The translations under genes were made by a program, and so were the position numbers. Below are positions 36,228 through 49,215 of a stretch of DNA of 64,000 nt, piece by piece. Positions within the stretch are counted from its first letter, which is position 1; the number at the start of each line of letters is the position of its first letter. This DNA comes from Impatiens glandulifera (Eukaryota > Streptophyta > Magnoliopsida > Ericales > Balsaminaceae). The stretch lies in assembly GCF_907164915.1 (NCBI RefSeq), contig NC_061862.1, positions 138,747,520-138,811,519 on the forward strand. The letters run 5' to 3'. The notes beneath the pieces are model-generated. The model had not been told where the DNA came from, ran no database searches, and was given only the letters and a program-made list of their open reading frames with translations.

Positions 36228-39200
36228 AGGACCATGGGCCATCAAATGAGCGCCTGAACATCATCCAACGCTCAGGAAGACGCCACGCACCTAGATGTAG
36301 CGGAAGCACGCCCGCGCCCGGTCCACACGGAATCAACTCACGGGACGTCAAGCCCATTAGCTGAAATACCCAAATGTGCATGGATCTCCAACGGAACGCA
36401 ATGACTCGTTTTGTTTTTAAACAAGACAACTCTGTTTTGACCCTTCTTCTATGTCGTTGCAGGGGATCTCTAGAAACGTGATTGATGAGCGACATTTCTT
36501 CAAAAAACCCTATCTACTCCGTCAGCCATCCTTATCCCTCGATTATTTTACCATGTGCACGTCTTCTCATCGCAATCATTACCCCCAAGATAAGATTTCA
36601 AATCTTATCTTGAATCAGGTTGTCGAAGATAAGAACAAACTTAGGGATAAGAACTTCAGTTGACAAATTTAAGTTGAATTCGATCTCCTCAACCGATCTA
36701 ACTTAGTACAAATAGTCTCTAGGTGCTAGGCTTTCAATCCATCAAACAATTATTACATCTTACAACCTAAATCAAATAATTAAAATTCTAGCAATAACAT
36801 GATTTTTTTAAATCCTCTCCGGCCATCAAAGCTTTGATCTAGGCTTCAGGAAAGCTTCTAACACTTTATTGGAGTGTTCTCCAACTGTTAGTAAGCTTCT
36901 AGATCCTCTGTCTTTTGATTTGTGATTGAAAGTTGAATTTTTTTTTTCAAGTTTGATCGGTTTGATATGTTCTAAGATTCAATTATGTGATTTCTCTATT
37001 TAGAATGATTCCTCAGATGATATATGAACTTTTTGTTGAAAGAGTATTGATCAAATAAACTTTGACAAAAAAATTTTTTTTTGAAAATCTGGATTTTTTG
37101 AATTTGATGTTCTTGAGCTTTAAGCTTGAATTTTTTTTATTCAAATAGCTACTAAACATATTTGGATGATTTTCAGTTCATAAAAACAATATCCTAATCA
37201 TGTTTGATCCAACTAAAATTTTGAAAAAAAATTGATTTTGAATTTCGTTTTCAAAAGTTGTTACTGAGCTTGAATAATGTTCTTGTTTTGGTTGTGTTCG
37301 ACTATGTTCACCATTTCAAAGCTAATAGAACAAGAATTGGACCTTGATATGGCCTAATTCAAAAGATCCCAAATTTTGACCTAAAACAATTTTCAGAAAT
37401 TGATCTTTGTAAAGATCGATTCATCGTGATTAGGGTTAGGACATTTAATCCTTGCAATTATATGAGTTGATTGCAACTTACAGATCGTAATTTTATGATA
37501 TGTATCAAAAGATACAAGACCTGCAATTCTTGACCAATTCAAGAACAGTCCTCTTGGATCAAGGAAAAGGACTAAGGTTCTTAGCTTAGGACCGAGAAAT
37601 AGGACCGAGGATCCTCGTTACGGAACGAGACCAAGGACTGATGTTCTTGAGTCAAAAACGAGACTAATGATCGATATTCTTGAGTTAGGACTAAAGCTTA
37701 TGATCGATTTTTTTTAGCAAGAACCGGGGAATCAGACCGAGGTTTGACTTGAGACCAAGCCTTCTAGGTTCACAACCGAGAAAGCTAGACCTATGACCGA
37801 TCCTCCCAGACCTAGGACCGAACAACCTGAGTTTAGGACCAAGCCCTCCGGTCCCTTGATCGAGCAGTTCGAGGTCGAGACCGAGCCTCCCAAGCCCTGG
37901 TCTAGACCGAGCCAGTATGAGCCCAAATCGTTAAAATCGGACCAAGACCCTAAGACTCCTATAGGCCTGTTTGGTTCCACTTTTCAAAATCTAAAATTAT
38001 TTTTGTAATCTTGGAACTCCAATCCATTTTTAAATAATCCCGAAAGGTCATAAAATAATATTTAACACCTTTCTGATATATTTCAGGGTTTTTACTCAGT
38101 TATAATAATGCAATCGTTGGTACTCCCTTTTAAATAATATTGTACAATTATTTACATAATCTAAATATATCCTTGTTTAGGACCCCAGACTACTAATTAA
38201 AATAAATAAATCTTATAAATAAATCTTGTAATAGCCAGACTTCGCTTTAAAAAATAAAACCGTCATTTGACGGGCGCATAAGACATAGCGCGAAAGTCAT
38301 TTCCCGAGCATAACCAAAAATTGAACCCCTTATAGAAACTCTTGTATAAAGTACGTTTATACACGTACCCTTTATTGATTTTTCTGAAACCATTTGACGA
38401 CTCTGTTTTCAAATAAATCATCTTTTAAATTAGTTATATTTAATTAATTTAAATCATGTTTTAATCAAATTGCTATTTGGCCCCAGATTATTAAAATTTA
38501 AATAAAATTAATTATATTTACATAATTAATTTATAAAGCTCTCATGTATTTTCAAGATCTTTTAAATTAATTTTTTGTTTAAAAAAATGACTGGAATGCA
38601 AACCCAAGTTGAAACGTATCAAACCTCGTACTAAGTTGCGGGAGAGGACCCTTCCCAGGGGTTACATGGGGATTTCACTCTTCTTTTTTTATTTGTTTTC
38701 TTAAGTCTAAGACTATAAACACATATTTTTATGGGTATATGATACCCTTCTTTGAATATGTGGTTTTACGTTTGACTTGATTTTACAATGAGCTTCCCTT
38801 TATAATTCTTTTTTTAACCATCACGTGTTTATAAAAGAGAATTCGCATGGATATATTTCATTCGAATTTCAGGAAATAATTGAATTTATTTTTAAATGAT
38901 CATTGGAACTCATGATATTTTCATTGTCCCTACTTGTCTGAATCCTTATTCGATTTTTCTTTTGTATTATTTCGTGTAAGAGGGATTGATGTTTTTACCT
39001 TCTCTTTTATGTTTCGACAAAAGTTTATGCTATTGAACCATTTATATTAATGAAAAGCTGCTACATTGTTTTTGAAAAGTTACTGAATGGACCTACAAAA
39101 ATATAGATTGCCTACACATCTTCTTTGTAGAAGAATCAAGTCTGATGTAGTTCAGACAACTATTTGTTGATTGGTATTTTTTTTTGAAAACATATTTTTA

Positions 39201-39749
39201 TTTGTTGAAACAAACTTTTTCGGGCCGAGTTCAATGCCACATTTACGCTTGTGTGATTTTAAACAAAATATCTTTTGTGCGCATCAAGGTTGCATGGAGG
39301 AATTTTGTCATCGATCTTTGATAGGTGAACTACTACTCTGGGGAGGATTTGATTAATTGTGAATAGACTTTCTTATTAAGGTTGGAATTTGCCCCGTTTT
39401 ATCCATAGCCAATTTAGTGAATCTTTGGGTTTTTTTATCACGTTTTGGAGGAGCCGTCTTTGACAGATCTAGGTTTGAGAGTTATGATGTGAATAGAGTG
39501 GAGATGAGAATTTAACATTTGAAACCATTGTACAATAAAAATTCATATACATGTATATGAATTTTATGAAATGGATATCTCTTCTTGATTCTGTTTTGTT
39601 TTTTAAACAATTGAAGTTGATGAAATGTTAGTGATCACCATTCACCATTCACTTCTTATAATGGAAATGGAAAGAACATTTTAATTACGCTTCTCTTGTT
39701 CTTGTATTGGATTTTATGTTATATTCTTGTATTTTCCTTTTGTTCGGAG
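36228..39749. other. Unresolved region, probable LTR-retrotransposon debris
   Basis: No intact gene. 36.24-36.66 kb is locally GC-richer and may be part of an old LTR. 37.52-37.96 kb holds GACCGAG-type repeats. Around 38.39 kb, TTTGACGACTCTG resembles the primer-binding region of Tat/Ogre elements in plus orientation. I could not pair any LTRs here. Confidence 0.35.
37520..37960. repeat. Degenerate GACCGAGG/GGACCAAG repeat tract
   Basis: Short units such as AGGACCGA, GAGACCAAG and GACCGATCCTCC recur irregularly, less AT-rich than the surroundings. The open frame 37793-38008 (MTDPPRPRTEQPEFRTKPSG...) is a translation of it and has no known domain. Confidence 0.6.
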
Positions 39750-40550
39750 AATCATTGAGTAGGAAAGGACAGTTACGGATTTTGGGGCAGCTGACCGAAA
39801 GGAAAGCGGGTAGGCCGCTACCTCGCCATACTCAAACTATTTGGCTATGGGCAATAGAGGGTTCTTTCTCGTGCTTTTTTCAGGCTAAGACTGACAACAG
39901 GTAACACAATCAAAAACAAGACTACAGAAAGAAAGACAACTACAAACAAGAAAGCCCATGGAGCGGTTACAGTTCCTGTCCCGAAAGCGGAGGTAATTCA
40001 ATAATGGCCTGTTCGGCTTGCCTTCAGAATCTAGGAGACTATGCCCCTAGTATGGTCCCCAAGATGGAGTGGTACCGATCGAGTCAGGCGCAGTTCCGCC
40101 AGTAATGGGAAGATGAGCTTCCCCATTGGAATGGTATCTGCTCGAGGAGCCTGTCCATGCCTGCTTATCCAGACCAAACAGCAACCTTTGGTCCTACTTA
40201 GATTAGTTCCTCCATCTAAGTTAAGTAAAGGTATTGCAGGACCAAGCGTAAAACTAATTTCATCAAATAATAGCTTCATAGTCAATTGAATTGTGAATTT
40301 ACTGTATCCTGATATGGATGGGTAAGCATACTGTGTTAATAGATCCATTACAGTAATGCTGGATGTGTACCTCCAGCAACAACAAGAATGGAACCATAGA
40401 CTCCTATGCTGGGAGCAGAGAAGGGTTACGGGTTCTGGAAGGAGCAAAAAGAGAAGTGATTCAATTATTAAATACGATACCACCACTTGAAACCCGATGA
40501 GAGATAGTTTCAATGCGTCGGAATCAGAGGTTTGATGCGCACCCCTAGAA
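39750..40550. other. Second mitochondrial-type patch (NUMT)
   Basis: A block of moderate GC within AT-rich DNA. Its portion around 39.81-39.90 kb is the reverse complement of about 4.11-4.19 kb in the first NUMT (shared ATAGCCAAATAGTTTGAG and AGAAAGAACCCTCTAT in the 4.1-kb orientation). No mitochondrial gene was recognised. A 160-residue minus-strand frame (40031-40513) matches nothing I know. Confidence 0.65.
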
Positions 40551-42299
40551 CGATATTTGTATAGTGGTTGGTTAGTTCTCTTGAGATTTTATTTTTATGA
40601 TGTTATTTCATCTTTTTCGATAACCAACCTATACTTTATGATTAATCGACATATCCATGATTAGTATGTTCCATTGGTGGACAACATATTATTTTGCTGA
40701 GCCCTTTGAATAAATTGGTCATGTAATGAGAGATGGCATGTTCTAGGCTTATTGTTTTTGCTTTAAGTGACTTATTTTGATTTTTTGAGTAATTTTGTTA
40801 AAATGAGACCGGATGGTCTTTCAATTCATTTTCTTAGATGATGGCTTATCATTGGCCTTTGTAGGGTTAACCATAACCTTCTCCAATATATTTTCTAAAT
40901 TGATTCGAAGACAATTTTTCCCTAATTTTTTTCGAAGACATCTCTAACTTTCAAATGTAAAGACATTTTTTTCTCTTTTTTCGTTTTATTTTTATTTTCT
41001 TTTTGTTTTTTCATGTCATTTTGGTCAACAAAATGCCCCTAGTACTGACTTAGAGGTTTATTTTACTTCTCGTTTTTGCAATGGAGGAATAATGCTAGAC
41101 TTGTCTTGCTCTTTAGTTGTTGTTGTCTTTTTTATTTGTACTCGTTTTCTCAATCTTGGATCAAAACGATTTTAAAAGTTTGATTCATCCATTCTTTTTG
41201 TGACTGTTTCAAAAAGAGACCAATGATCATTGCATTTCCTCGACACGAAGTTCATCAATTGTAAAATCACTCTTTAAGTCCAGTGATCGCTTTGAATTTA
41301 TTTTTGAGAAAATTAATTTGCTCAAACATCAAGAGTCTAAGTTTAACTCACGCATAACTTTAACCGTTTTATCAAAAGGTTAATCCTTACTTACAAAAAG
41401 CTATGCATTTTGACTTTTGGACTTTATTTTGTTTTTTAGCACATATTCGGGATATATCTGATAGAATCAGTACGCTCTGTTCTTGCCTTTAGCAATCAAG
41501 TCAAGAGTCCAGTTGAACGATAATCAATAATTTCAATATCTCAATCTCTATGAGTACACACTTCTTTTTTTAGACCGGGATAATCCAATAGAATCGATAC
41601 ATTTCTACTCTTGCCATTTTTGGCAGCCAAATCGAGAGTCTAGAGGAGCAATAAATGATGATTTCAATATCTCAACCAACACAGTCTTTTATTGTCATTA
41701 CTTTTCCGAAGTATTCAAGTTCTTATGCATGACCGTCATAAGTCACCTCTCTTTGATAACGTGTTTTTAAGTTTGAGTTGTGAATTTCTACAAGCATCAC
41801 TCAGAAAAATTAGACATTTTAAGCATTTGTATGGCTTAAGAGAGTTTTTATTCAGATGTCCTTTGTTCGAGTTTCAAAAAAAATTGAGTTCCTTTTTAAA
41901 CAGTCATCAAAGTAAATGGATTATTCTCCATTCCTTCTAGTTTTCTAAATCCTTATTTTTCGTTTATCATTTTTTTCTTTTTTTTTGCTAGAGGGCTAAA
42001 CGACATCTTATTTTCCTCAATGCTTTTGAGAGAAATATGGTGGTGACATGTCATAACATAGTTCAAACACTCGTTTGAAAATCTTTTTTTTTCATTTTCT
42101 CTTTTCTATTTGAGTTTTATGTTTTTATAATGCCTCTAGTTTTGAAACTAGGATTTTATTGTGATGAATTTCACCTTATTGTTATCATAATCATTTTTTT
42201 AATTTACTTACACATTTTGAATGACTCAATTTTGAAAACATGAATATTCCTATGTCATTCATCGATCCCATCATGCATCCACATCATATCCTCTTTGAG
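40551..42299 (-). other. 3' non-coding region of the Tat/Ogre-like element
   Basis: Long gene-free stretch after the integrase end. Segments near 41.03, 41.45 and 41.6 kb repeat one another in part and match 34.34-34.88 kb. No 3' LTR matching 46.87-47.3 kb was found. Confidence 0.45.
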
Positions 42300-42880
42300 G
42301 GCATTCAAGAAAAATAACTTTTTTAACGTGTCGAGATTGTACAAGGTCGAACACTCGTGTCCATTGAGTGTAGTCAATCGAGTCGCTTCTCTTGAGAATA
42401 TTTTCTTGATTATAAATGGTCATTCACATTGCAGCTGGAATTTACCTCTCAGATCCAACAATTCTCGAGTCTTCTTTTTTACTAAGTTACCTTCCTGGAG
42501 TTTACGAGGTTTGACGTTCTTGTTTAAGGCGCATTCCATTCAATTTTGGTACATCTGAGTGTGCCAAAGGGCCTCCAATCGTAGATCTTCCATTATTACC
42601 AATTGATCGTATCGGACTTTCACCCAATCTTCTTCTACAACTTGACTTTAAATGAGTACTCTGAGCATGGAAAATTCAATCTCAATAGGTTGCATGACAT
42701 CCATGCCATAGACCAATGAGAATGGAGTTTCTTCTCTAGACATTCGGGTAGTCGTTTGATAACCCCACAAGGCATAATGTAGCTTATCGTGTCAATCTTT
42801 ATTTGTTTGGGTCATCTTCTTGATGATCGTAATGTGATAACATTCTTGTTAGTCGTTTCAACTGCTCCATTAGTTTAGGG
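42300..42880 (-). pseudogene. Tat/Ogre integrase C-terminal part
   Basis: Minus-strand reading gives TNGAVETTNKNV, then EETPFSLVYGMDVMQPIEIE, LRLEALWHTQMYQN, DLRGKFQLQCE, PFIIKKIFS and NLDTLKKLF. These correspond to the end of the catalytic core and the C-terminal domain of Ty3/gypsy integrase, usually 'TPYSLVYGMEAVLPVE' and 'DLRGKWxPxxEGPYxVKK'. Several stops interrupt it. It follows the RT fragment with no RNase H or integrase zinc domain in between. Confidence 0.75.
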
Positions 42881-43810
42881 TCGGTATGGAGACTTCAGAT
42901 AGTCTTTTATCTTCTCAAAAGTATTTTGACAAATGTCATTCCATACAAACCTTTGATCTATTTGATGAATTTTGAATAGTAGATTACAAGTCTTGGTCAG
43001 ATTGTTTATAAATCGACTGATATACTGAATTTTACTAAAGAAGCCTCGCACTTGTTTTTCAATCCTATGTGATGGCAATGATATAATGATCTCGATCTTG
43101 CCAGGGTCCACCTCGATACTTCATTGTGTAATTAGAAAACCTAACATCTTGTCGTACCCCAAATGTACACTTCTTAAGATTTAAGCGCAAATGGAATTTT
43201 CTAATCTTTGTAAGAACTTATCAATGTTTTGAATGTTTCTTCTCGCTTTTTGGACTTGACAATCAGGTCGTCCACGTACACTTCCATTTATCTTTGGATC
43301 ATATCATGAAGTATCATCGTGGCTGCTATTTGGTACGTGGCAACGACATTCTTGAGTCTGAAAGGCATAACCTGATAATAAAACGTGTCCACTTCTGTGA
43401 TGATCATGGTCTTCTCTTTGTCCTCTAGTGCCATCAACACTTAATTGTATCCGGAAAATCCGTCCATGAATGATAGTAATTGATTGTCCGCGGTGTGATC
43501 AACCAATACGCCTATGTAAGGTAGCGAAAACTATCCTTTGAACTTGCTTTATCAAAATCACGATAGTCTATGCATACCCAAAATTTTCCATCTTTCTTGG
43601 CAATTAGTACCACATTCGCCACCCACTCAGCAAACTCAACGACTTCAAGAAAACTGGCCTACAACTGTTTCTTCACTTCCTCTTTGACTTTCTCAACAAT
43701 ATCAGCCCGCATTCGACAAAGTTTTTGCTTGACTGGTTTGACGTCCGAATAAAGAGGTATATGATGTTGAATAATGTTAGGATCGACTCCTGACATATCT
43801 CAATACGAAC
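42881..43810 (-). pseudogene. Tat/Ogre reverse transcriptase, truncated
   Basis: Reading leftward: DMSGVDPNIIQHHIPLYSDV, KQKLCRMRADIVEKVKEEV, WVANVVLIAKKDGKFWVCID followed by YRDF, a frameshift after DFDKASSK, VYVDDLI-like catalytic region near 43.28 kb, FSKIQYISRFINNL and KIKDYLKSPYRP at 42880. These are RT fingers, palm and thumb-side segments. At 42880 the sequence jumps directly to integrase, so RNase H and most of integrase are deleted. Confidence 0.8.
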
Positions 43811-44249
43811 ATACAAAAATGTCTTTACTTAGTTTTAATAATTCAATTATGTCATGACGTTCTTGTTCGTTTAATCTTTGTCTGATTAAATCAATTTAAG
43901 GCTCATCTTCAATGTTTAAGTTAATCTCAATTGTTTTAGTTGTTTACGCACTTTCATATTCATTATTTTAATAGTATTTCATTTCAAATTTCATCTTAAA
44001 GTTAAAGTTATCATCACAAAACACATACTCGAAACTCTCTTCATTAAACATAACGCTACCATCTATTACATTATCACTCGTGCCAGAATTATTATTTGGG
44101 GAGAAGAAGTAACATAATTATAAAGGGGGAATAGAGTTTGTGAGTGAGTTTTCAGACACAATCTCATCTATTACTAGTTCTCCCTCCTCTCGATTCCTAG
44201 TTTTAATACTACCGACGATCTTTTTAACAACATAAGGATCGTCGTTGTC

Positions 44250-44882
44250 AGTATCATCTGAATCTGTGTGGATCAAGTTGAAGGAGATTACCCCTTTAGA
44301 GAGTTCGTGTGTCCACCTTGAGGATTCACCTCGTTCAACTCAATTTTTCCTTTACAAACCTCAAAGTCTTCGGGGTAGCCTTCCAGCTTGCTCTACCACT
44401 TCTCGCTTCCTTTCCTCTTCTAGACTCTTCGCCTTATATCATTTGATAGCCCTAACCACTTGTGTCGTACCTTTCTCGAATAACATCATATTCTTCCTCA
44501 TATTCCAACTCATAAAGTGATTTATCCTCTTTCATCTCGGGGTTCTGAAAAAGTTTATGAAAAGCATTGGTGTTTAAGGTAGTTTCGAAATTAGGGATAT
44601 TGGTGGAGGTTTCTGGGTTTGGGCATGCATGAACAACTTGGAAACTCGTCGTGAGTAGAGCTAATTGTTTTGTCATCCCAACAAAGATAAGAACTCTCAT
44701 CGAGAAACTATTTCGTTTCGAGCTTTGTCTTCTTCCATTCCTTTTGCTACGAAGGGTCCTATTTTGGGATCTCGAGTAATATAAGTCGTGATAAACCATG
44801 TGTGACAGTCGGAAGAAAATGGGTTAAGATTAAAGAGATCTTCGAGATCTATGTGACAACTCTTGTTATTGTTTATACACAC
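44250..44882 (-). pseudogene. Tat/Ogre gag-pol linker/protease region
   Basis: Open stretches read LYELEYEEEYDVIRERYDTS and acidic segments such as TDSDDTDNDDPYVVKKIVGS. This acidic, repetitive stretch upstream of RT is typical of Tat/Ogre polyproteins. Frames shift several times and no clear protease D-[ST]-G was identified. Confidence 0.5.
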
Positions 44883-45199
44883 TTGTTTCCTAAGGTGAGA
44901 TGCACGTTCACTTTCTAACTCGGTTTTTTATAAAATATGGGTTTATTAAAATGTAAAAGGTTAGTGTCCAAACATACAAACTAGAATTACAAGCATTTAC
45001 CACACTCTCTTCCTCACATTACATTTTGCACTCAAATGTTTAGAAAACATAATTGAAGGAATTACATTCAATACATTATAAAAGGGAAATAATCATAAAA
45101 TGAATCTAAACATTCCTCGAGCTCGTCTCCCCTTTGTATCTTATCTTCATTCTCTTCTTTCGAGCTTGTTCAGCCTATTTTTGGGGATTTTCAAGTGAT

Positions 45200-46217
45200 T
45201 GACCTTCTTCATGGGCATACTCACTACCTTTGCTCATTTCCAATTCTTGAAGTGAGCGAGATACATCTTGTAGTCAAAGTTCCTATTTGTGGCCAAGACA
45301 TTCCCCTTAAAGGAAGGCATCGTATCTTGTCCAAATTGCCTAAACAAAGACAAAGTGTAGTAGGTTATTATAGACTCAAACCCGAACAATTTGATAATTG
45401 TCTTGTCATCCATCATGTGAGCCATCTCCGATATATGATAATGAGGCATAAGATCTCAAATGATGATATCGTCCTTGATCTTAGGCTTTGGATCTGCCAT
45501 GTTCAACCTATCTTTTTAAGTCTCGGTGTTGATATAGAAGTAGTTTAACAAAGTAGGGATCATCTTAAGTTTGTAAATCAACCAAATATAAAGGATCAAT
45601 GGGGTACCCCTCCTTGATATGGCATTGTGCTGATTTGATTTGCTTAAGCCCAAAAGTGTCTCGGCTAATAAGAGCTCGGATGGGTCCTAGTTCACCATTT
45701 CTAGGTGGTATGTCGTCTCGAGTACCTTGGCTGATGGTCTCTTGTCGGATGGAGCCAAAAATAAATGATCTAAGAGAATAGTGATTGTCATGAGATTCGA
45801 CTTCTCGAACCTCGGTATGATTCCGTCCTGGACCATTAAGGCATGCCACTTCTTGAAGTCAATGACGCCTCCTCTAAGAAAAGTATCTGAAGTAGTCTTT
45901 GTGTATCCAAACTCTTCTTGAAGAACCTTCCTCAAAGACATAGACTCAGATAGTGGTTCAAGGTGTAAGAGGTTATTACTCCTTATCATGAGGATTGCTT
46001 GGAACTCCTCCAAAGTGGGACATATCAACCTCTTTCTGATGTGAAAGGCTCGTGTCGTAGAGTTCCACCTCTTGTACATAAGACTCATGAGCCTCTCATT
46101 GACCTCAACGTCTATAAACAAGAGAGTTTTGTCTAATCCGAACATCCCAAAGCTGAGAGGGCGTGCGTCGTAGTGTGCAATCCAAATAGTTAACTCTTCC
46201 TCGTCTAACATAGTCAT
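45200..46217 (-). pseudogene. Tat/Ogre gag with plant-mobile-domain-like N-terminus
   Basis: The frame 46217-45687 contains WNSTTRAFHIRKRLICPTLE and EFQAILMI, resembling the 'xxxxAFxFxxxxLxPTLEEFxxLL' core of the plant mobile domain-like gag N-terminus of Tat/Ogre elements. A second frame (45849-45565) continues with FGLKQIKSAQCHIKEGYPID. The start at 46217 is the first ATG after the primer-binding region; a true start cannot be fixed. Confidence 0.6.
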
Positions 46218-46304
46218 GTTTACAAAACAAACACAAAAACAAGAAAACTGTGATCGTTTTTAATCTGAACGTACCCGTAAATGTCCACCTAAACTATAAT
46301 GCAT

Positions 46305-46335
<31 letters not shown>

Positions 46336-46851
46336 AGAGTCACATAAATAAACTTTTGGCGTGGCGATCGATGAATAGTAGTGATTCGAGTTTTCCATTT
46401 AATTAAATCATAATAGAATGTTAGCTCCCCGACATCTCAAACAAATCATATGATGTAAGAGAGTGTGCCCTCAATTGGGAATTTCATCCCCAACTTTAGC
46501 GTTACCTCTAAAAGGAAAACACGCTTGTAAGAGGGGATCGATCCCAAAACCTATGTCAAAACTCATAAAACATCACTTAAGCATTTGGAACAGATTGTCA
46601 TTCCTCATTGGCTAATCTTTGGACATAAATACTATAGGTGTATAAATGACGTCGCACAACGTATATGATATACTAACTAAAAAAAATGGCGATGTTCCTA
46701 AGATTGGAACTAATGCACATAGTAATGCGAAGGTGGATGATTAATCCTGTTTTGCCCTTACTCTATTTTTTTGGTATTTTAGATTTTTGTAAGTGTAAAA
46801 TAATATTTTAAAATGTTCAAGAGTTTATTTAGAATTAAGCCTCAATGACTA

Positions 46852-46869
46852 TCCCCAACAGAGTTGCCA
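46852..46869 (-). promoter_or_regulatory. Probable primer binding site of the Tat/Ogre element
   Basis: On the minus strand TGGCAACTCTGTTGGGGA resembles the TGGCGACTCTGCTGGGGA found after the 5' LTR of Tat/Ogre elements. Confidence 0.6.
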
Positions 46870-48110
46870 GAAAAATTATAACGTCTAAAAATGGTCAACA
46901 TCTTAAAGCGTTAATTCGACTCGATAGTTTTCGCCTCATAACTTATCTACCTCTCGAATCCTGAGTGGGATGAGGAACCAAAATGATATGCTAAATTAGA
47001 GTCTAATTTGATGTCGATTTCATTAAATCTCATGGCTTACCTTCCTCTCGAACCTCGTAAAATGAAATGAGAGTATGACTTCCTCGGAAGTCATCTCGTA
47101 TAAAATTAGGTGAGGAACCGAAATAGGATTTAATGATATCGATTAGAATAGCTTTGACTTTTTAGAGTCGCCACCCAATTTTCTCTTTAAGAAATCGGGA
47201 AAAGAAAATATTGTGTGTTCTCGAACGTGAATAAAAGATATTCTAATCAAGGTTCGATGATTGGTTACATGTGAGAAAGGACAACAACGATATGTCTCTT
47301 ATGCTCATCAGATGATTATATCTATTATTAACTTTTGGCCATTTTACACAAAATATTTCTTTTACACTTTGTTTATTTAATCCACCCTAGTACATGCGTT
47401 TAAGGATAAATCCAACATAATCATGCGATTAAAGGTTTGTATAAATATGTTCCTAGAGCATGTGTCTAGGTTATTGTCATGGTACGAGAAAATAAATAGG
47501 TAAAATTGAGATGAATACATGTAGATGAAGGCATGATCTCAATAGTACCCGCTATCAGTTTAGGTTCGTTATGATTCTTACGAGCTAATGGAAGCAACCT
47601 CCACTTAGAAATGTCCAAAAGCTTGAAGACGACATTGTAGATCTATGTTACCGCTCTTCCTTCTTGCTCTCCTCGTTCTCCTTTTATTTCTCCTCTCTCC
47701 CTTCAATTGTCTCCTTACCTCGATACCTTGAGCTCAACAGATAAAGGAAATCCTCCCATCTCACGTGTCCAACTCGAATCCATCAATTACCCCTATTTTG
47801 TTTCTTTTGTTTGAGGGAAAATCAGGTCATTCCATCTAATCACTAGGCAGGGTTCGTTGCAGTTCGATTCCTTGTAGATTTTTGTAGACGTGGCATCAAA
47901 CGAAATCTCCAATTGTGGTCCCAATTTCCTTTGAGCGTCGGGCGATCATCGTGTCGCAAGGCAGCGGTGAAGATCTTCCCTTGAACGTAAGCAAGCGGCG
48001 TAGACTCATTTGGTGTTTTATGACTCTCCTACTTCCAAGAGCACATATCATCATCATGTCAAGTTACGAGCCTTCATTTTTTTGAAAAATAAGGACATGC
48101 TTAGTACATG
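46870..48110 (-). repeat. LTR-like sequence at the 5' side of the Tat/Ogre element
   Basis: Contains GTGGCGACTCTAAAAA (minus strand, about 47.16 kb), and CT-rich and moderately GC-rich parts up to about 48.1 kb. The outer end is not defined because no partner LTR was found. Confidence 0.45.
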
Positions 48111-48119
48111 GTTTTTATT

Positions 48120-49215
48120 ATGAGAAATGGGAAAGGGAATGAATTGAGATGTTTGGTTAGTGATTTTGATTACATGATATTAATTTAATTCCCAATTCAT
48201 CCAATCCTCTTTAAATTGGGAGGAATGAATCTCATTCGAGAGCACTTTCTTTCCCATCTCCTATTTTCTCTATCTTATAATTATAATTATAATTATAATT
48301 ATAATTATAATTATTAATATTATATAACTATAATATTAATTTGATTCCCCATACTCAGATTCATCCAATCCTTTTAAATTGAGAGGAATGAATCTATTCA
48401 GATACATTTTCTCTCTCATCTTCTATTTTCTCTCTCATAATTATAATTATAATATTATATATATTTTTTATAATTATATTATACATTATTTTATAATTAA
48501 CATAATAATTATTTTTTATTTATTTATTAAAAAAATAATTTCAATTATTTAAATAATATTAATGAATCATTTAAAATAAAATTTGAGTAATAATTATAAT
48601 AACTAATAATAATATAATTAATTTTAAATATTATATATTAATAATATAATTAATTAAATTAATTAAAATATAAAATATAAATCTAAAAATAAAATAACAA
48701 TTTTTATAAAAAAAATATTAAAAAAAGTTAAATATAAAATATTTTAACAAAAGTTATTATTAAAAAAAATTATACAATGTTATAATATATTATTAAAAAA
48801 ATATTTAATTTAAATTTATATATAATATTTGAAAGACTTTATCTTATATTATTTATATTTAATAGATAATTATTTATTTATAATTAGTAAAAATTTGAAA
48901 CATTCAACATACTTTTTATTATAAGTATTTTTATTTTGAAAATATATAATGAAATATTAAATATTTATATTTTATTAAATTATGTTATTTAAATATTTAA
49001 TATATTTTAAACAATTATATTATAAAAATAATAATATTTTATATTTTTAATTTAATAAAAAAATCAAAATCAAAATCAAAATATTAATTCTAATTTAATA
49101 ACAAAATTATATAACTTTTCTCTTATAAATTCAACATTATTAATGAAAAAAAATAATTAAAACTATTAACCAAATACTACCAAATATTAATCCCAATCAT
49201 ATTCTCATATTTGTA
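48120..49215. mobile_element. AT-rich element, possibly MITE-like, with an internal duplication
   Basis: A segment with CAATCCTCTTTAAATTGGGA and GAATGAATCTCATTC at 48.16-48.29 kb is repeated in altered form at 48.32-48.44 kb. A TAATTA hexamer run separates them (48281-48316). GTTTGGTTAGTGATTTTGAT near the left end is loosely mirrored by AACTATTAACCAAATACTAC near the right end. No coding sequence. Confidence 0.4.

Larger units (their letters stand above)
42300..47300 (-). mobile_element. Ty3/gypsy retrotransposon of Tat/Ogre type, decayed, minus strand
   Basis: From right to left: LTR-like sequence with GTGGCGACTCTAAAAA (about 47.16 kb), a primer-binding-type site (about 46.86 kb), gag with a plant-mobile-domain-like N-terminus, a protease/linker region, RT, and an integrase C-terminus. 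Order and motifs fit Tat/Ogre. Stops and frameshifts are numerous and the centre of pol is deleted. The partner LTR was not found. Confidence 0.75.

Noticed and set aside
36139..36495. 118-codon minus-strand open frame
   Set aside because: It spans the border of the hAT element at 36219 and so cannot be an ancient gene; no domain is visible.
40031..40513. 160-codon minus-strand open frame in the second mitochondrial patch
   Set aside because: No recognisable domain or family; open frames of this length occur by chance in GC-moderate mitochondrial spacer.
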